Below, one piece after another: positions 17,071 through 26,071 of a stretch of 64,000 nucleotides of DNA. A program made the position numbers and the translations under genes. The notes beneath the pieces were generated by a model, which saw only the letters and a list, made by a program, of their open reading frames with translations, was not told where the DNA came from and ran no database searches. The DNA comes from Nucisporomicrobium flavum (GTDB taxonomy: Bacteria; Actinomycetota; Actinomycetes; Mycobacteriales; Micromonosporaceae). The stretch spans positions 124,001 through 188,000 of the forward strand of contig NZ_JADMLH010000011.1 of NCBI RefSeq assembly GCF_016464385.1, written 5' to 3'. The stretch's first letter is position 1. Each line of letters opens with the position of its first letter.

Positions 17071-18681
17071 TCAGGCGGTTGTCTCGGCGTGCTGCGGACG
17101 GATGGTGGCCTGTTCGCCGGCGGGCGGGAGCGGGGCGTCCGACGCTTCGGCCGACGGCTTCGCGCCGTGCCGGAGCCGGCCGCCGGTGACCGATTCGAGG
17201 ATCATCCGGCCCAGGATCAGAACGATCATGGAGGCCCAGCCGACGGACAGCCAGGTCGGCGCGGGATCGGCCATCACGAACACACCGACCACAATGGCCG
17301 TGACGTTCAGCACCAACAGCGCGAACAGGGGCATGACCGCCCACAGTGACCGGGTGCCGTCGCCGCCGGCGTTGGTGGCCTTCCATTTCGCCGGTCGCCC
17401 GAGCAGCACACCACCGAGCGCTCGCAGATGTACCGGCGCCGCACCGATGCTGGCCACGATCGCCGAAAGCTTGAACCCGCCCGACTGCAGCCAGGTGACC
17501 AGCAGCACGGCCGCCTGGAACGGCAGGTAGTGGGTCGCCCATGCGAGGCCGTCGGCGCGAATGGGACTCAGCGCGAAGAGCAGGTAGAGCGCCGGGAAGA
17601 GCATGAAGGTCAGCATGGCCACGGACAGCAGGTAATGCGTACCGCAGAACAGGTACTGCAGTCGCTGGTCGATCGTCAGGCCGATGCCCCGCTTGAACAG
17701 CCGTCCGCGCAGCAGCACCTCGAAACCGCCGCTCGCCCAGCGCAGCTGCTGTTTCAGGTACGACGGGACGTCCTGGGGGGCGAGCCCGCGAGCCAGCACC
17801 TGCGGGACGTAGATGGACTTCCAGCCACGCTTGTGCAGCTCGATCGACGTCCAGATGTCCTCCGAGTTGCTGCCCGTCCAGATGCCGCCGATGGTGTCCA
17901 GCGCGGCCCGCCGGAACATGACGTTCGTACCGACGCAGAAGGCGGCGTTGAAGTGGTTCTTGCCCGGGCAGACGAGCTCGTAGAAGATGCGCTGAGCTTC
18001 GCTGGAGCCCGTGGCGACCAGATTCACGTTGTTCGTGTAGAACTGCGGGGACTGGACGAACGCCACGTCCGGGTCGTGGAAGTGCGGCAGGATGCTGAGC
18101 AGGAAGCCCGGCTCCGGCACATGGTCGGCGTCGAAGATGACCACGAACTCACCGTTGGTACGGGCCAGGCCGGCATTGACGTTGCCGGCTTTCGCATGCG
18201 CGCCGCCCGGCCGGCGCAGATAGCCGATGCCCACCTGGTCCGCGATCTCGCGCAGTTCATCGCTGTCGCCGTCGTCGAGCAGGAAAGTCCGGTGTGGCAG
18301 CTGCATGTCGCGGGCCGCGATCATGGTGCGCCGGACCAGCGCCGGCTCCTCGCCGTACGCGGTGATGAAGACGTCGATGGACGGCGCCTCCGAGCCGGCC
18401 CGTAGCCGGTTGCGCCACACCGTGGCGTCCACCGATTCGGGCCGGTCGTCGTGCGCCAGGATGGTCCACCACGTGCCGATCAGGTGCACCGCGGTCAGGC
18501 CTTCGGCAGCCAGCATGGCCAACCAGAGCCAGCCGGGGCCACGGTACGCCGGGTTGAGCAGGAAGAGCTGATAGAACAGAGTGGCGGCAAGCGCCGCGAT
18601 GATGGCCACGCGCGTCGAACGTTGCAGCGGCCGCCATGCCAGGCGAGCTGCTCGGGCCGGCGGAACTGACGGTGCCGTCAT
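17071..18681 (-). CDS. Processive GT2 glycosyltransferase (cellulose/curdlan synthase-like)
   Basis: A 536-residue membrane glycosyltransferase of the cellulose-synthase superfamily. Two membrane segments (about 25-75) precede the catalytic domain with LLDDGDSDE (136-139), FDADHVPEP (DADH 184-187), the acceptor-binding ED pair (274-275) and QQLRW (311-315), the hallmark of processive synthases. Four to five membrane segments follow. No PilZ domain is present, so direct c-di-GMP control is not expected. ATG 18681 has GGGAG 7 bases upstream and avoids 55 non-family codons. It heads the operon with the HlyD-like protein and GH81 glucanase, which makes a beta-1,3-linked product likely but unproven. 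Confidence 0.88.
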   Translation of the reverse strand: MTAPSVPPARAARLAWRPLQRSTRVAIIAALAATLFYQLFLLNPAYRGPGWLWLAMLAAEGLTAVHLIGTWWTILAHDDRPESVDATVWRNRLRAGSEAPSIDVFITAYGEEPALVRRTMIAARDMQLPHRTFLLDDGDSDELREIADQVGIGYLRRPGGAHAKAGNVNAGLARTNGEFVVIFDADHVPEPGFLLSILPHFHDPDVAFVQSPQFYTNNVNLVATGSSEAQRIFYELVCPGKNHFNAAFCVGTNVMFRRAALDTIGGIWTGSNSEDIWTSIELHKRGWKSIYVPQVLARGLAPQDVPSYLKQQLRWASGGFEVLLRGRLFKRGIGLTIDQRLQYLFCGTHYLLSVAMLTFMLFPALYLLFALSPIRADGLAWATHYLPFQAAVLLVTWLQSGGFKLSAIVASIGAAPVHLRALGGVLLGRPAKWKATNAGGDGTRSLWAVMPLFALLVLNVTAIVVGVFVMADPAPTWLSVGWASMIVLILGRMILESVTGGRLRHGAKPSAEASDAPLPPAGEQATIRPQHAETTA

Positions 18682-19028
18682 GGATGCTCCCGAAAGCCTT
18701 CGATATGTAGCGCCGTGAATCCGGTGCCACGGACCAGGGAACAGGAACATTCGCTGACGCGCGAGACATCGCGCCGAACATTTATATTCAGCACGGGTTA
18801 CGGGGTAGTGAAATGGGTGCCGCGTGCGCGGCTGAACGATCTTCACATATTGTGCCGCATAGTCCGTGAGCTGCGGCTAAGCGGGTTGGCGCGTTAAATC
18901 CTGATGACCTTTTCGACCTCTCGAATTCCACCCTGAGAAGGCGCCAGTGGGTGAGGTCACATGGGTCGCCGGCGGAGTGGCGAGTTCTGTCAATGCAATG
19001 GAAACCTTGGTGACACAAGGCAACTCAA
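18682..19028. promoter_or_regulatory. AT-richer intergenic leader of the glucan operon
   Basis: This stretch is clearly richer in A and T than its surroundings. On the minus strand TATAAA (18786-18781) is a good -10 element about 95 bases before the GT2 start. Further up, AGTGG-N6-TCACA (18946-18961) is a weak CRP-type half-conserved palindrome. I saw no riboswitch that I could identify and no gene. Confidence 0.4.
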
Positions 19029-19500
19029 ATGAGCCTGACGTCACCCACGGCCGACCTGGCGCGCAACCTGTTCCGCCGCGACCCGGACCGGGCCATCAGC
19101 CTTGTCGCCGAGCTACGCCGTGGGACCGTACGGGCCATCGAGGACGTGCGCCGGGTCGCGTACGTCGCGCGACTTCGTCCGTCAGCACGGCATCGCCCAC
19201 CCGCCGGTGCTCCTGGCCGGGTGGATCGGCGAGACGACGACGATCAAGGCCACCCAGGCACGGTTCGGCCTCACCGACGCGCCGCCCCAGCGCATGGCCG
19301 ATGATCAGACCGGCGCGATCGCGGAGGCGTTCGGCGGTCTGCTCGGCTTGCTCAGAAAGAAGCACGGCAAGGCGCCGACGGGTCCCGCGTGGATGGTGAA
19401 CCAACCGACGCGCCGATCCACCAGTTTGCGGGCTGACAGTCCGCGAGTTGACACCCTGACGTACGGATCTCGTACAGCGGCTTCACAAGACCGCGGCCTT
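19029..19500 (+). pseudogene. Decayed serine recombinase C-terminus fused to unknown fragment
   Basis: One frame from 19029 encodes about 45 sensible residues (MSLTSPTADLARNLF...). Near 19165 the sense passes to another frame with LLAGWIGETTTIKATQARFG and then QRMADDQTGAIAEAFGGLLG. That second part matches the C-terminal helix region seen at 21.2 kb and is characteristic of large serine recombinases of actinomycetes. At least one frameshift and no intact start or catalytic domain mark it as a relic. The first fragment is not recognised. Confidence 0.6.
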
Positions 19501-19586
19501 TATTTCCGTTGTTACAGTACGTCTGAACCCACGGTGAAATTCCGCAGGTGTTTGTGTGACACGTGCATGTTGGACGGGGGACAGAC

Positions 19587-21131
19587 ATGCGAGGTTTAGG
19601 ACGAACGGCGCTGGTCGCGGCTGTACTGGTCGCCACAGTGGTGCCATTGAGCGGACCAGCCCGGGCGCAGGCATGTGCGCCGGGATCGGACTTCAATGGG
19701 GACGGTTGCGGCGATCTGATCGTTGCGGATCCCGACGCGACCGTCGACGGCAAGGCTCGGGCCGGCCGGGTCAACGTGGTGTACGGCGGTGAGAACGCGG
19801 CCCGGGCGCTTCTCACCCAGGGCATGACTGGCGTCGGTGACACCGCCGAGACCGACGACCGGTTCGGCGCCGTCGTGCGCGCCGCCCAGATCAACGACGA
19901 CGCGTACGCCGACCTGGTGGTCGCTGTGCCGTCAGAGTCGGTCGGCAGCGCCGACGACGCCGGGGTGGTCCACGTGATCTTCGGTTCCGTCGCGGGGCTG
20001 GGCGGCGGCAAGAGCGGCATCGTTCTCCGGCAGGGCGCGTTCGGCGTACCAGGGGTGCCGGAGGCGGGTGACCGGTTCGGTGCGTCGATCGCGGTGAACA
20101 CCACCGACCTCGACGGCGCAGGGTTGCCGGCGCCGGCGATCGCGTACGGCGCGCCGGGCGAGGACCTCGGCAGTGTGCCGGACGCTGGGGCAGCGGGTCT
20201 GGTGGCGTTCGACGTCAGCACCGGTGACGTGACGCTGGCGCGCGACCTCACGCAGGATTCGCCCGGCATCAGCGGGAAGGCCGAGCGGGGTGACCGTTTC
20301 GGCGCGGCCGTGGAGGTGTTCCAGGGGCCCGGCGGGTTCGGCTGCAGCGCGAGCACCGCGCAGGGCTACACGATCGTGGTCGGCGTGCCCGGCGAGGACT
20401 TGGACGGCGTCCAGGATGGCGGCATGGTGCACATCGCTCGCGGGCTCGCCACCGATACACCTCTGTCACAGGACACGGCCGGGGTGGACGGCGTCGCCGA
20501 AACCGGTGACCAGTTCGGCGCGAGTCTCGCGTTGACGTCGTTCTGTGAGCATGACGGACCGTCGCATGTGAAGTTGGTGGTCGGTGTACCCCATGAGGAC
20601 ATCGGCGCAGCGGCCGATGCCGGGGCGGTGCATCTGTTCGCGACCGACGACGACGAGTTGCCGCTGCCGCAACGGTGGAGCGTCAACCAGGAAACGGCAT
20701 CCGTGGCCGGTGCGGCCGAGGCCGGCGACCGGTTCGGCACGACCCTCGCGCTCGGCGGCCCGTGGCGGGACGGCCTTGGTGAACCGGTCGTGGTGGGCGT
20801 ACCGGGTGAGGACGTCGACTCGTCCACCGACGCGGGCTTCATCCAGGTCTTCGGTGACGGGACCACCGCGCCGGGCAACGGAGACGTCGGTGTGGCGCAG
20901 TCCGATCTAGGCGACCCGGCGCAGGCCGGTGACCAATTCGGCGCTGCGCTTGCCGCGCGCTACCAGGCGCTGTTCGTCGCGGCACCCGACGACGTGACCT
21001 ACTCGACCGGCGTGGTGCATGTCATCGGTTGGGACGCGGTGTTCGGCGGTGGCGCGGACACCGTGATCGCCCCTGGTGTCGACGGCGTGCCGAGCGGCGC
21101 GGCCCGATTCGGAGCGGCGCTGGCCGCCTAG
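19587..21131 (+). CDS. Secreted FG-GAP/integrin-alpha-like repeat protein
   Basis: A 514-residue exported protein. The signal peptide (MRGLGRTALVAAVLVATVV, cut near ARAQA) is followed by seven or so FG-GAP/VCBS blades. Each blade has a phrase like GVPGEDLDGVQDGGMVHI and GDRFGAALA, and the first blade has the calcium-loop sequence DFNGDGCGD. It should fold as a beta-propeller and bind ligand or cell surface; no catalytic motif is seen. ATG 19587 follows a GGGGGA site, and the upstream TTGACA at 19448 may be a promoter element. It is flanked on both sides by recombinase relics. Confidence 0.85.
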   Translation: MRGLGRTALVAAVLVATVVPLSGPARAQACAPGSDFNGDGCGDLIVADPDATVDGKARAGRVNVVYGGENAARALLTQGMTGVGDTAETDDRFGAVVRAAQINDDAYADLVVAVPSESVGSADDAGVVHVIFGSVAGLGGGKSGIVLRQGAFGVPGVPEAGDRFGASIAVNTTDLDGAGLPAPAIAYGAPGEDLGSVPDAGAAGLVAFDVSTGDVTLARDLTQDSPGISGKAERGDRFGAAVEVFQGPGGFGCSASTAQGYTIVVGVPGEDLDGVQDGGMVHIARGLATDTPLSQDTAGVDGVAETGDQFGASLALTSFCEHDGPSHVKLVVGVPHEDIGAAADAGAVHLFATDDDELPLPQRWSVNQETASVAGAAEAGDRFGTTLALGGPWRDGLGEPVVVGVPGEDVDSSTDAGFIQVFGDGTTAPGNGDVGVAQSDLGDPAQAGDQFGAALAARYQALFVAAPDDVTYSTGVVHVIGWDAVFGGGADTVIAPGVDGVPSGAARFGAALAA

Positions 21132-21140
21132 GCTGGAACC

Positions 21141-21522
21141 AATGCCGGTTAGTTGCGGAACGGTGGCGGCGCTTCACGTCTGTCGCGAGACAGAGGTGGC
21201 GGGCCTCGACGCCGGGGGAGACCCCGCGCTCATCGCCGGTTGGATCATCTAAGCCACAGCGGTCAAGAAGGCGGCTCAAGCCCGGCTCGGCCAAACGGAG
21301 GCGCCGCGTCAAGGGATGACCAGCGAGGAGCTCGAAGCCATCGCGGACGCCTTCAACGACCTGTTCAAGCTGCTCCGCGACGCTGACCCGCGCGACAAGG
21401 TCGAGCTATACAGCCGCATGGGCCTGGGGCCGACGTGCCAACCGGCCAACGCCCGCCCGGCTCGCTTCCGGCTCGTTCGCCACCCCAGCAACGTTGCCCG
21501 CGGTTCATGCTGGACGCGATAG
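21141..21522 (+). pseudogene. Serine recombinase C-terminal relic with in-frame stop
   Basis: In one frame the phrase GDPALIAGWII is followed by a TAA stop (21250-21252). The same frame then continues with VKKAAQARLGQTEAPRQG and EELEAIADAFNDLFKLLRDA, ending in DKVELYSRMGL. This is the end of a large serine recombinase of the type common in actinomycetes. Without N-terminal catalytic and DNA-binding domains it cannot act. The following 120 bases hold nothing recognised. Confidence 0.75.
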
Positions 21523-21640
21523 GGGGACGCGTATGAGGCCGTTGCTAACGGTCAACACGCGGGTAACGAAGTGAATGATCGTGGTGGGGGCCACCGTGTC
21601 CGGGCGGCCGCGCAGTTGACTGGTCCGACAGCGGTCGTGC

Positions 21641-22153
21641 TCAGCCGCGTTCCCACACGGCGACGGCATCCCCGTCGGATTGCGCCACCCAGCCGAAGGC
21701 CTCGGGTCGTGCAGGGGTGCCGGTGAACGTCAGGGTGAGCGTGGCGGTGCCGGCCCCGAACCGTACCGGCTTGCTCTGCTCCGCCTCATTCTCCCAGCCC
21801 TCGGCGTCGTAGAGGATGAACATCGCCGGGTCGACGATGATCGGACGGTTGGCGGTGACCTCGAGGACGGCCGTGGCGGAGTGAGCCGACCAGGTGGCCG
21901 AGGTGAGCGTCACGGTGGCGACCGGAGTAGACCTGCGGGTGACGGTGACGATGCGGCCGTTCTGCGCGAACGTGAGCGACGGGTCGCTGTCCTTGATCGC
22001 CGGAGGTGCCGGCACGGTCACGCTCGCCATCGGGGTGGAGGCCACCACGGTCGGCACGGGCTGCTGGCCCGCCGAAGCGACCCCGATGGAGTTGAGCGAC
22101 GCGGCAGCCGCCAGGCCGATGACCACGAGCGCGACGCCAAGGGGCTTCTTCAT
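21641..22153 (-). CDS. Secreted hypothetical protein
   Basis: A 170-residue protein with a signal peptide (MKKPLGVALVVIGLAAAAS, cut near ASAGQQ). After a Pro/Thr/Val-rich linker comes a beta-rich domain of about 110 residues with alternating hydrophobic strands (RIVTVTRRSTPVATVTLTS, TATLTLTFTG), an immunoglobulin-like pattern. No family is recognised. It stands alone between recombinase relics. Confidence 0.65.
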   Translation of the reverse strand: MKKPLGVALVVIGLAAAASLNSIGVASAGQQPVPTVVASTPMASVTVPAPPAIKDSDPSLTFAQNGRIVTVTRRSTPVATVTLTSATWSAHSATAVLEVTANRPIIVDPAMFILYDAEGWENEAEQSKPVRFGAGTATLTLTFTGTPARPEAFGWVAQSDGDAVAVWERG

Positions 22154-22330
22154 GGCCCCACCCTATCGGCGCGTCTCCCGGCGTGGTCAAGCGAAGGTGC
22201 ACCGGCCGGCCTGGGCACCACGGAAGTCGGCCACGGGTGCCCTTCTCACTCGTACGGGTGGTAGTTGCGGACTGCAGGTGGTGGCGCAGGCGGGGCGGGT
22301 ACTGAAGGTGTCTGCTTCAAAGGCTTGGTG

Positions 22331-23131
22331 ATGCCAATGCTCACGCTGCTGACGACCGCGGGCGTGGCATCCGAAAATCTGTTCACACTCTGGATAGACC
22401 GGTCACCAGAAAGGTCCCGTGGCCGGCGCCGTGCGTGGCGGGACGGCGGCATTCGCTTCGCCTTCTACGGGCGGATCTCCACCGACGGCTACCAGGATCC
22501 GGTCTCGTCGCGGCGGCGGCAGCTCGACGCCGCCGCCCAGCTGACCGAGCAGCGCGGCTGCATCGCGGTCGAGTTCTTCGACATCGGCTTGCGGCTCGAA
22601 GAGATCACTCCGAAGAACTACGAGGCGGCTCTCGACCCGTTGCGTACGGTCGCGGAGATCCTCGCGAACCCGCGCTACACCGGCCGGCAGGTGTGGAACC
22701 GGCAGCGCACCGAGCACCACGAGACCGTTCCCGGGGACAAGCGCACCAGCCTCGGTCGCACCCGAACCCGCAACCCGCGCAGCGCATGGGTGATCTCACG
22801 TGAGTCGACGCATCCCGCTCTCGTCAGTGACAGTGAATTCCTGACTGCGCAACGGGTCAATTCGATTGCTGTGCCGGGCACCGGCATGGTGCACACGTAC
22901 CTGCTGACCGGGCTGCTGATCTGCCTGTTGTGCGGGCGCCGTCTGGAGGCCCACTGGATCCACGGCCGGGCCGGCTACCGCTGCCGTCGCGGCCGCAGCA
23001 GCGCTCACCCGGCCTGCCGGCTGCCGCGAAGCGTCTACTGGGCCGAACGCCGCATCATTGACCGACTGCTCGCGGTGCTGGTGAATGCGTGCGATCAACC
23101 GCCGTCGACCGTACGGGATTGGTCCAATTGA
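22331..23131 (+). pseudogene. Internally deleted large serine recombinase
   Basis: The frame contains the serine-resolvase start RFAFYGRISTDGYQDPVSS, with the expected Ser just after YGRIS. It jumps after VEFFD directly to the recombinase domain (VAEILANPRYTGRQVWNRQ) and the zinc ribbon (LLTGLLICLLCGRRLEAHW ... YRCRRG). Most of the catalytic domain is missing by comparison with the family, and the C-terminal helices are also absent. The frame is open, so a short protein might still be made, but it should be inactive as an integrase. It overlaps the convergent regulator by 37 bases. Confidence 0.75.
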
Positions 23132-24882
23132 GCGCCCAGGTCATGGAGCCGGATTGCCACCTGCAGTTGCAGGGCCCGGTCGGGAGCGCGCCAGCCCGCT
23201 CCGAGAACGCCGTCGACCCGATCGAGTCTTTTCAGCAGGGTGTTCACGTGCACGTGGAGCGCGGCGGCGGTTCGGGTGACGTTGCCGGCGTTGCCGAAGT
23301 AGGCCGACAAGGTGGCCACCAGTTGCGTCGACCGTCGTGCGTCGTGGGCCAGGAGCGGTGTCAGCACATTGTCGAGGAACCGGTGGAGGTCCGTCGCGCG
23401 ATCGGTGTCGAACAGCAGGGCGAACATCGCGTACGGCTCGGTGGTGGACCCCTGATCGGTCACGCCCAGGATTCGCATGAGATCGCAGCATTTGCCGGCG
23501 ATGTCGAACGCCGGTCCCCAGCGGTGGCCGGTGACCGCCTCGGCGACGACTCGTACCGGCGATCCGAGGTCCTGGCGAAGGCGACCGTGCACTGTCGCGG
23601 CGAGCCGGGCGGGATCCGATGTCGTGGCGAGCAGTGCGGCGCGGCCGAGATGTTCGCCGGCGAGCCCTTTCCATTCCGAGGAGAGTGCGTAGAGGTGGCG
23701 GCTGACCTCCGGCACACTCTTCGTCTCGGACTGCGCGACGACGATGACGTTCAGCGCGGTGAGGTCGATGCCGCGTGCGTGCGCCCGGGCACGCTGGGCG
23801 GGGGTCAGCGGTGGCGCCGAGACGAGCAGTTCGGTGAGCAGTTCGCCGCTGACCCGTTCCTCGGCTTCCGCGACGGCGGTCTCCTTGAGAATGAGCAGGC
23901 CCATGATCTGAGCTGCGCGCTCGAGGGTGCGTATGTCGACCGGGCTGGGCTCCTGGCGCCGGGTGAGCAGGAGCGCGCCGAGGTGGGTGTCACCGGCTTG
24001 GATCGCAGCCGCGCTGTGCCAGAGGCCGGTGCTGTCGGTGGTCGTCGCCCATCGGCCGGACTGCCGGGCCTGCTCGACCGCGTCCGGCGACCGCCGCTGC
24101 GCGGTTGGCTCATTGTCCGGGTCAGGCGAGCATTGGGCGGTGACGGCACCGGCCCGGTCGAAGACCGCGACCGCCCCTTGCAGGTGGTCGACCAGCAACC
24201 GGGCGATGTCGTCGGCGCCGCCCCCGGTGAGCACCACCCGGGCGAGCGATTCGTGTACGGCCTGGGCCCGTTCCATCATCGCCACCTGCCGCTCGATGGT
24301 GCGATACGCGGCCCGGCTTTCGTCGTACAGCCTGGCGTTGTTCAACGCGATGGCCGCGTGGTCGGCGAAAGCGCTGAGAAGCGCGACCTCGTCCGGTTCG
24401 AAAGGCCGTTCGGTGCGGTCGGCGGCGAACAGGACGCCGATGACCTTTTCGCCGACCAGCAGAGGCACACCGAGCAGCGCGACCATGCCTTCCGGAACGA
24501 CGAGGCCGTCGAACGTCCGATCGTGCGGGACGTCGCCGGCCTTGAGGTAGTTGCTGACCCAGGCCGGCGCGCCGGTCGCGATGACCAGGCCGCCGACGCC
24601 GGTTCCGGAGGGGACCCGGGCGTGGTTGAACGCCGGGGAGATGGTGCCCTCCGACGCCTTCAGCGTCAGCTCGCCGTCCGTGTCGAGCAGCGAGAGGTAC
24701 GTGAAGTCGGTGCCGATCAGTTCGTGGGCCTGGTGAACGATCGATTCCAGGACCGCGTCCAGTTCCCCGAGGGCGGTCAGCGACCGGGCGGTCGCGTACA
24801 GGGAGCTGAGCTCGCGGTCCCGGCGCATCCGGTAGGACGCGAGTTCGAGGCGTGACGGGCGGCCTTCGGGGGCGTCGTTCAT
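23095..24882 (-). CDS. GAF-domain PucR-type transcriptional regulator
   Basis: A 595-residue cytoplasmic regulator. A GAF sensor domain (about 35-185; GVGGLVIATGAPAWVSNY, GVPLLVGEKVIGVLFAADR) leads through a helical linker and a middle domain to a C-terminal PucR/CdaR helix-turn-helix (about 525-585) with NVTRTAAALHVHVNTLLKRL. Such proteins often activate adjacent catabolic operons when the GAF domain binds a substrate or intermediate. It is divergent from the ribose-type ABC operon, 154 bases away, and is the obvious candidate to control it. Confidence 0.88.
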   Translation of the reverse strand: MNDAPEGRPSRLELASYRMRRDRELSSLYATARSLTALGELDAVLESIVHQAHELIGTDFTYLSLLDTDGELTLKASEGTISPAFNHARVPSGTGVGGLVIATGAPAWVSNYLKAGDVPHDRTFDGLVVPEGMVALLGVPLLVGEKVIGVLFAADRTERPFEPDEVALLSAFADHAAIALNNARLYDESRAAYRTIERQVAMMERAQAVHESLARVVLTGGGADDIARLLVDHLQGAVAVFDRAGAVTAQCSPDPDNEPTAQRRSPDAVEQARQSGRWATTTDSTGLWHSAAAIQAGDTHLGALLLTRRQEPSPVDIRTLERAAQIMGLLILKETAVAEAEERVSGELLTELLVSAPPLTPAQRARAHARGIDLTALNVIVVAQSETKSVPEVSRHLYALSSEWKGLAGEHLGRAALLATTSDPARLAATVHGRLRQDLGSPVRVVAEAVTGHRWGPAFDIAGKCCDLMRILGVTDQGSTTEPYAMFALLFDTDRATDLHRFLDNVLTPLLAHDARRSTQLVATLSAYFGNAGNVTRTAAALHVHVNTLLKRLDRVDGVLGAGWRAPDRALQLQVAIRLHDLGAQLDQSRTVDGG

Positions 24883-24994
24883 CGTCGACCGCTCCTCTCG
24901 CGGTGTGCATCGTGCCCACCGTAAAGCACCGAACAGTGTGGTGATCTTCTCTCACCGGCGGGTCCCGACCCACCTAGAGTTCGTCGCAGCGGGG

Positions 24995-25010
24995 TGTGAC
25001 AGGCCTCACA
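24995..25010. promoter_or_regulatory. CRP-type palindrome TGTGA-N6-TCACA
   Basis: TGTGACAGGCCTCACA is a perfect match to the CRP/FNR-superfamily consensus, 27-42 bases upstream of the ABC substrate-binding protein start. A TAGAGT -10-like element lies at 24975-24980, placing the site just after the probable transcription start, which would favour repression. Regulator identity is inferred from the motif only. Confidence 0.6.
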
Positions 25011-25036
25011 AACGAGGCGGGAACCGGGAGCTGCTC

Positions 25037-26071
25037 ATGATCCACTCACTTTCGTCACCTCCGCTCGGAAAGGCGGCCGTGAAGGTCGCCGCGGCACTTG
25101 CCGGTGTCCTGCTCGCCACAGCCGCCTGTGGCGGCGGCTCCTCCGGCGGCGGCGACGCCTCCGGCACGGCGGGACTCAAGGGCAAGACCGTCACCTTCGT
25201 CGGGTACGGCAAGGACAACCCCTGGGGTGCCTCCTTCAACGGCGTCTTCGTCCCCAAGCTCGAGTCCCAGGGCGTGAAGGTCGTCGATCTCACGACGATG
25301 GATCCCGGCACCGCGGTGACCAACTTCAACCAGGCCATCTCCAACAAGCCCGACCTGATCGTCGCCGCCCTCCTCGACACGTCGTCGACGGTGGTACCGA
25401 TCAAGAAGGCCAAGCAGGCCGGCATTCCGGTGCTCGTCTTCGACGGGCGTCCTGACCCCTCGGTCGACGGTGACGTGATGCAGGTGCTCTCCGACAGTGA
25501 GGCGCTCGGCACCGCGGCCGCGCAGAACCTGGTCGAGGGCCTGAAGGCGCAGGGCCGCACCTCCGGCAGCATCATCGCGATCACCGGCACCAAGTCCGGC
25601 TTCGCCGCCCAGGACAGGATGAAGGGCTTCGACGCCGAGCTGGCGAAGACGCCGGAATACAAGGTGGTGGACATCCAGGACGGCAACTGGGATCCCACGC
25701 TCTCCGGCAAGATCGCCACGCAGCTCTTCGCCAAGTACGGCTGCTCGGGCATCCAGGGTGCCTACGGCATGGCGGACTACCAGGCGCTTCCGATCGTCGC
25801 GGCGGCCAAGCAGGCCGGCTGCCCGGTGGGCGGCAAGAACGGCCTCATCGTCACCGGCAGCAACTGCTTCAAGGCCGGTATCGACGCCATCAAGGGCGGC
25901 ACGCTCTACGGCACCGCGACCGAGGATCCCGGCACGATCGCCGAGCAGACCGCCGACTACGTGATCCGGTACTTCAACCAGCAGAACCCGCCCGCGAAGG
26001 AACTCGTCAAGGAAGAGCGGGTGACCGCCAAGAACGTCGCGCAGTTCGCGGAACAGTGCAGCAAGGCATGA
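25037..26071 (+). CDS. Ribose-type ABC importer substrate-binding lipoprotein
   Basis: A 344-residue lipoprotein with lipobox Cys31 (LLATAAC) followed by a Gly/Ser linker and a type-I periplasmic-binding fold (Peripla_BP_4). The segments NPWGASFNGVFVPKLE, AALLDTSSTVVPIKKAKQAG and VFDGRPDP are typical. ATG 25037 has GGGAG 6 bases upstream. It is the first gene of the operon with one double ATPase and two permeases; the stop overlaps the ATPase start (ATGA). Although the family is called sugar-binding, the downstream acyl-CoA synthetase and lactonase make another ligand possible. Confidence 0.9.
   Translation: MIHSLSSPPLGKAAVKVAAALAGVLLATAACGGGSSGGGDASGTAGLKGKTVTFVGYGKDNPWGASFNGVFVPKLESQGVKVVDLTTMDPGTAVTNFNQAISNKPDLIVAALLDTSSTVVPIKKAKQAGIPVLVFDGRPDPSVDGDVMQVLSDSEALGTAAAQNLVEGLKAQGRTSGSIIAITGTKSGFAAQDRMKGFDAELAKTPEYKVVDIQDGNWDPTLSGKIATQLFAKYGCSGIQGAYGMADYQALPIVAAAKQAGCPVGGKNGLIVTGSNCFKAGIDAIKGGTLYGTATEDPGTIAEQTADYVIRYFNQQNPPAKELVKEERVTAKNVAQFAEQCSKA

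Noticed and set aside
18682-19028. Possible riboswitch in the leader of the GT2 operon
   Set aside because: The length and AT-richness invited a search for c-di-GMP or c-di-AMP aptamer landmarks on the minus strand, but I could not find the conserved core sequences.
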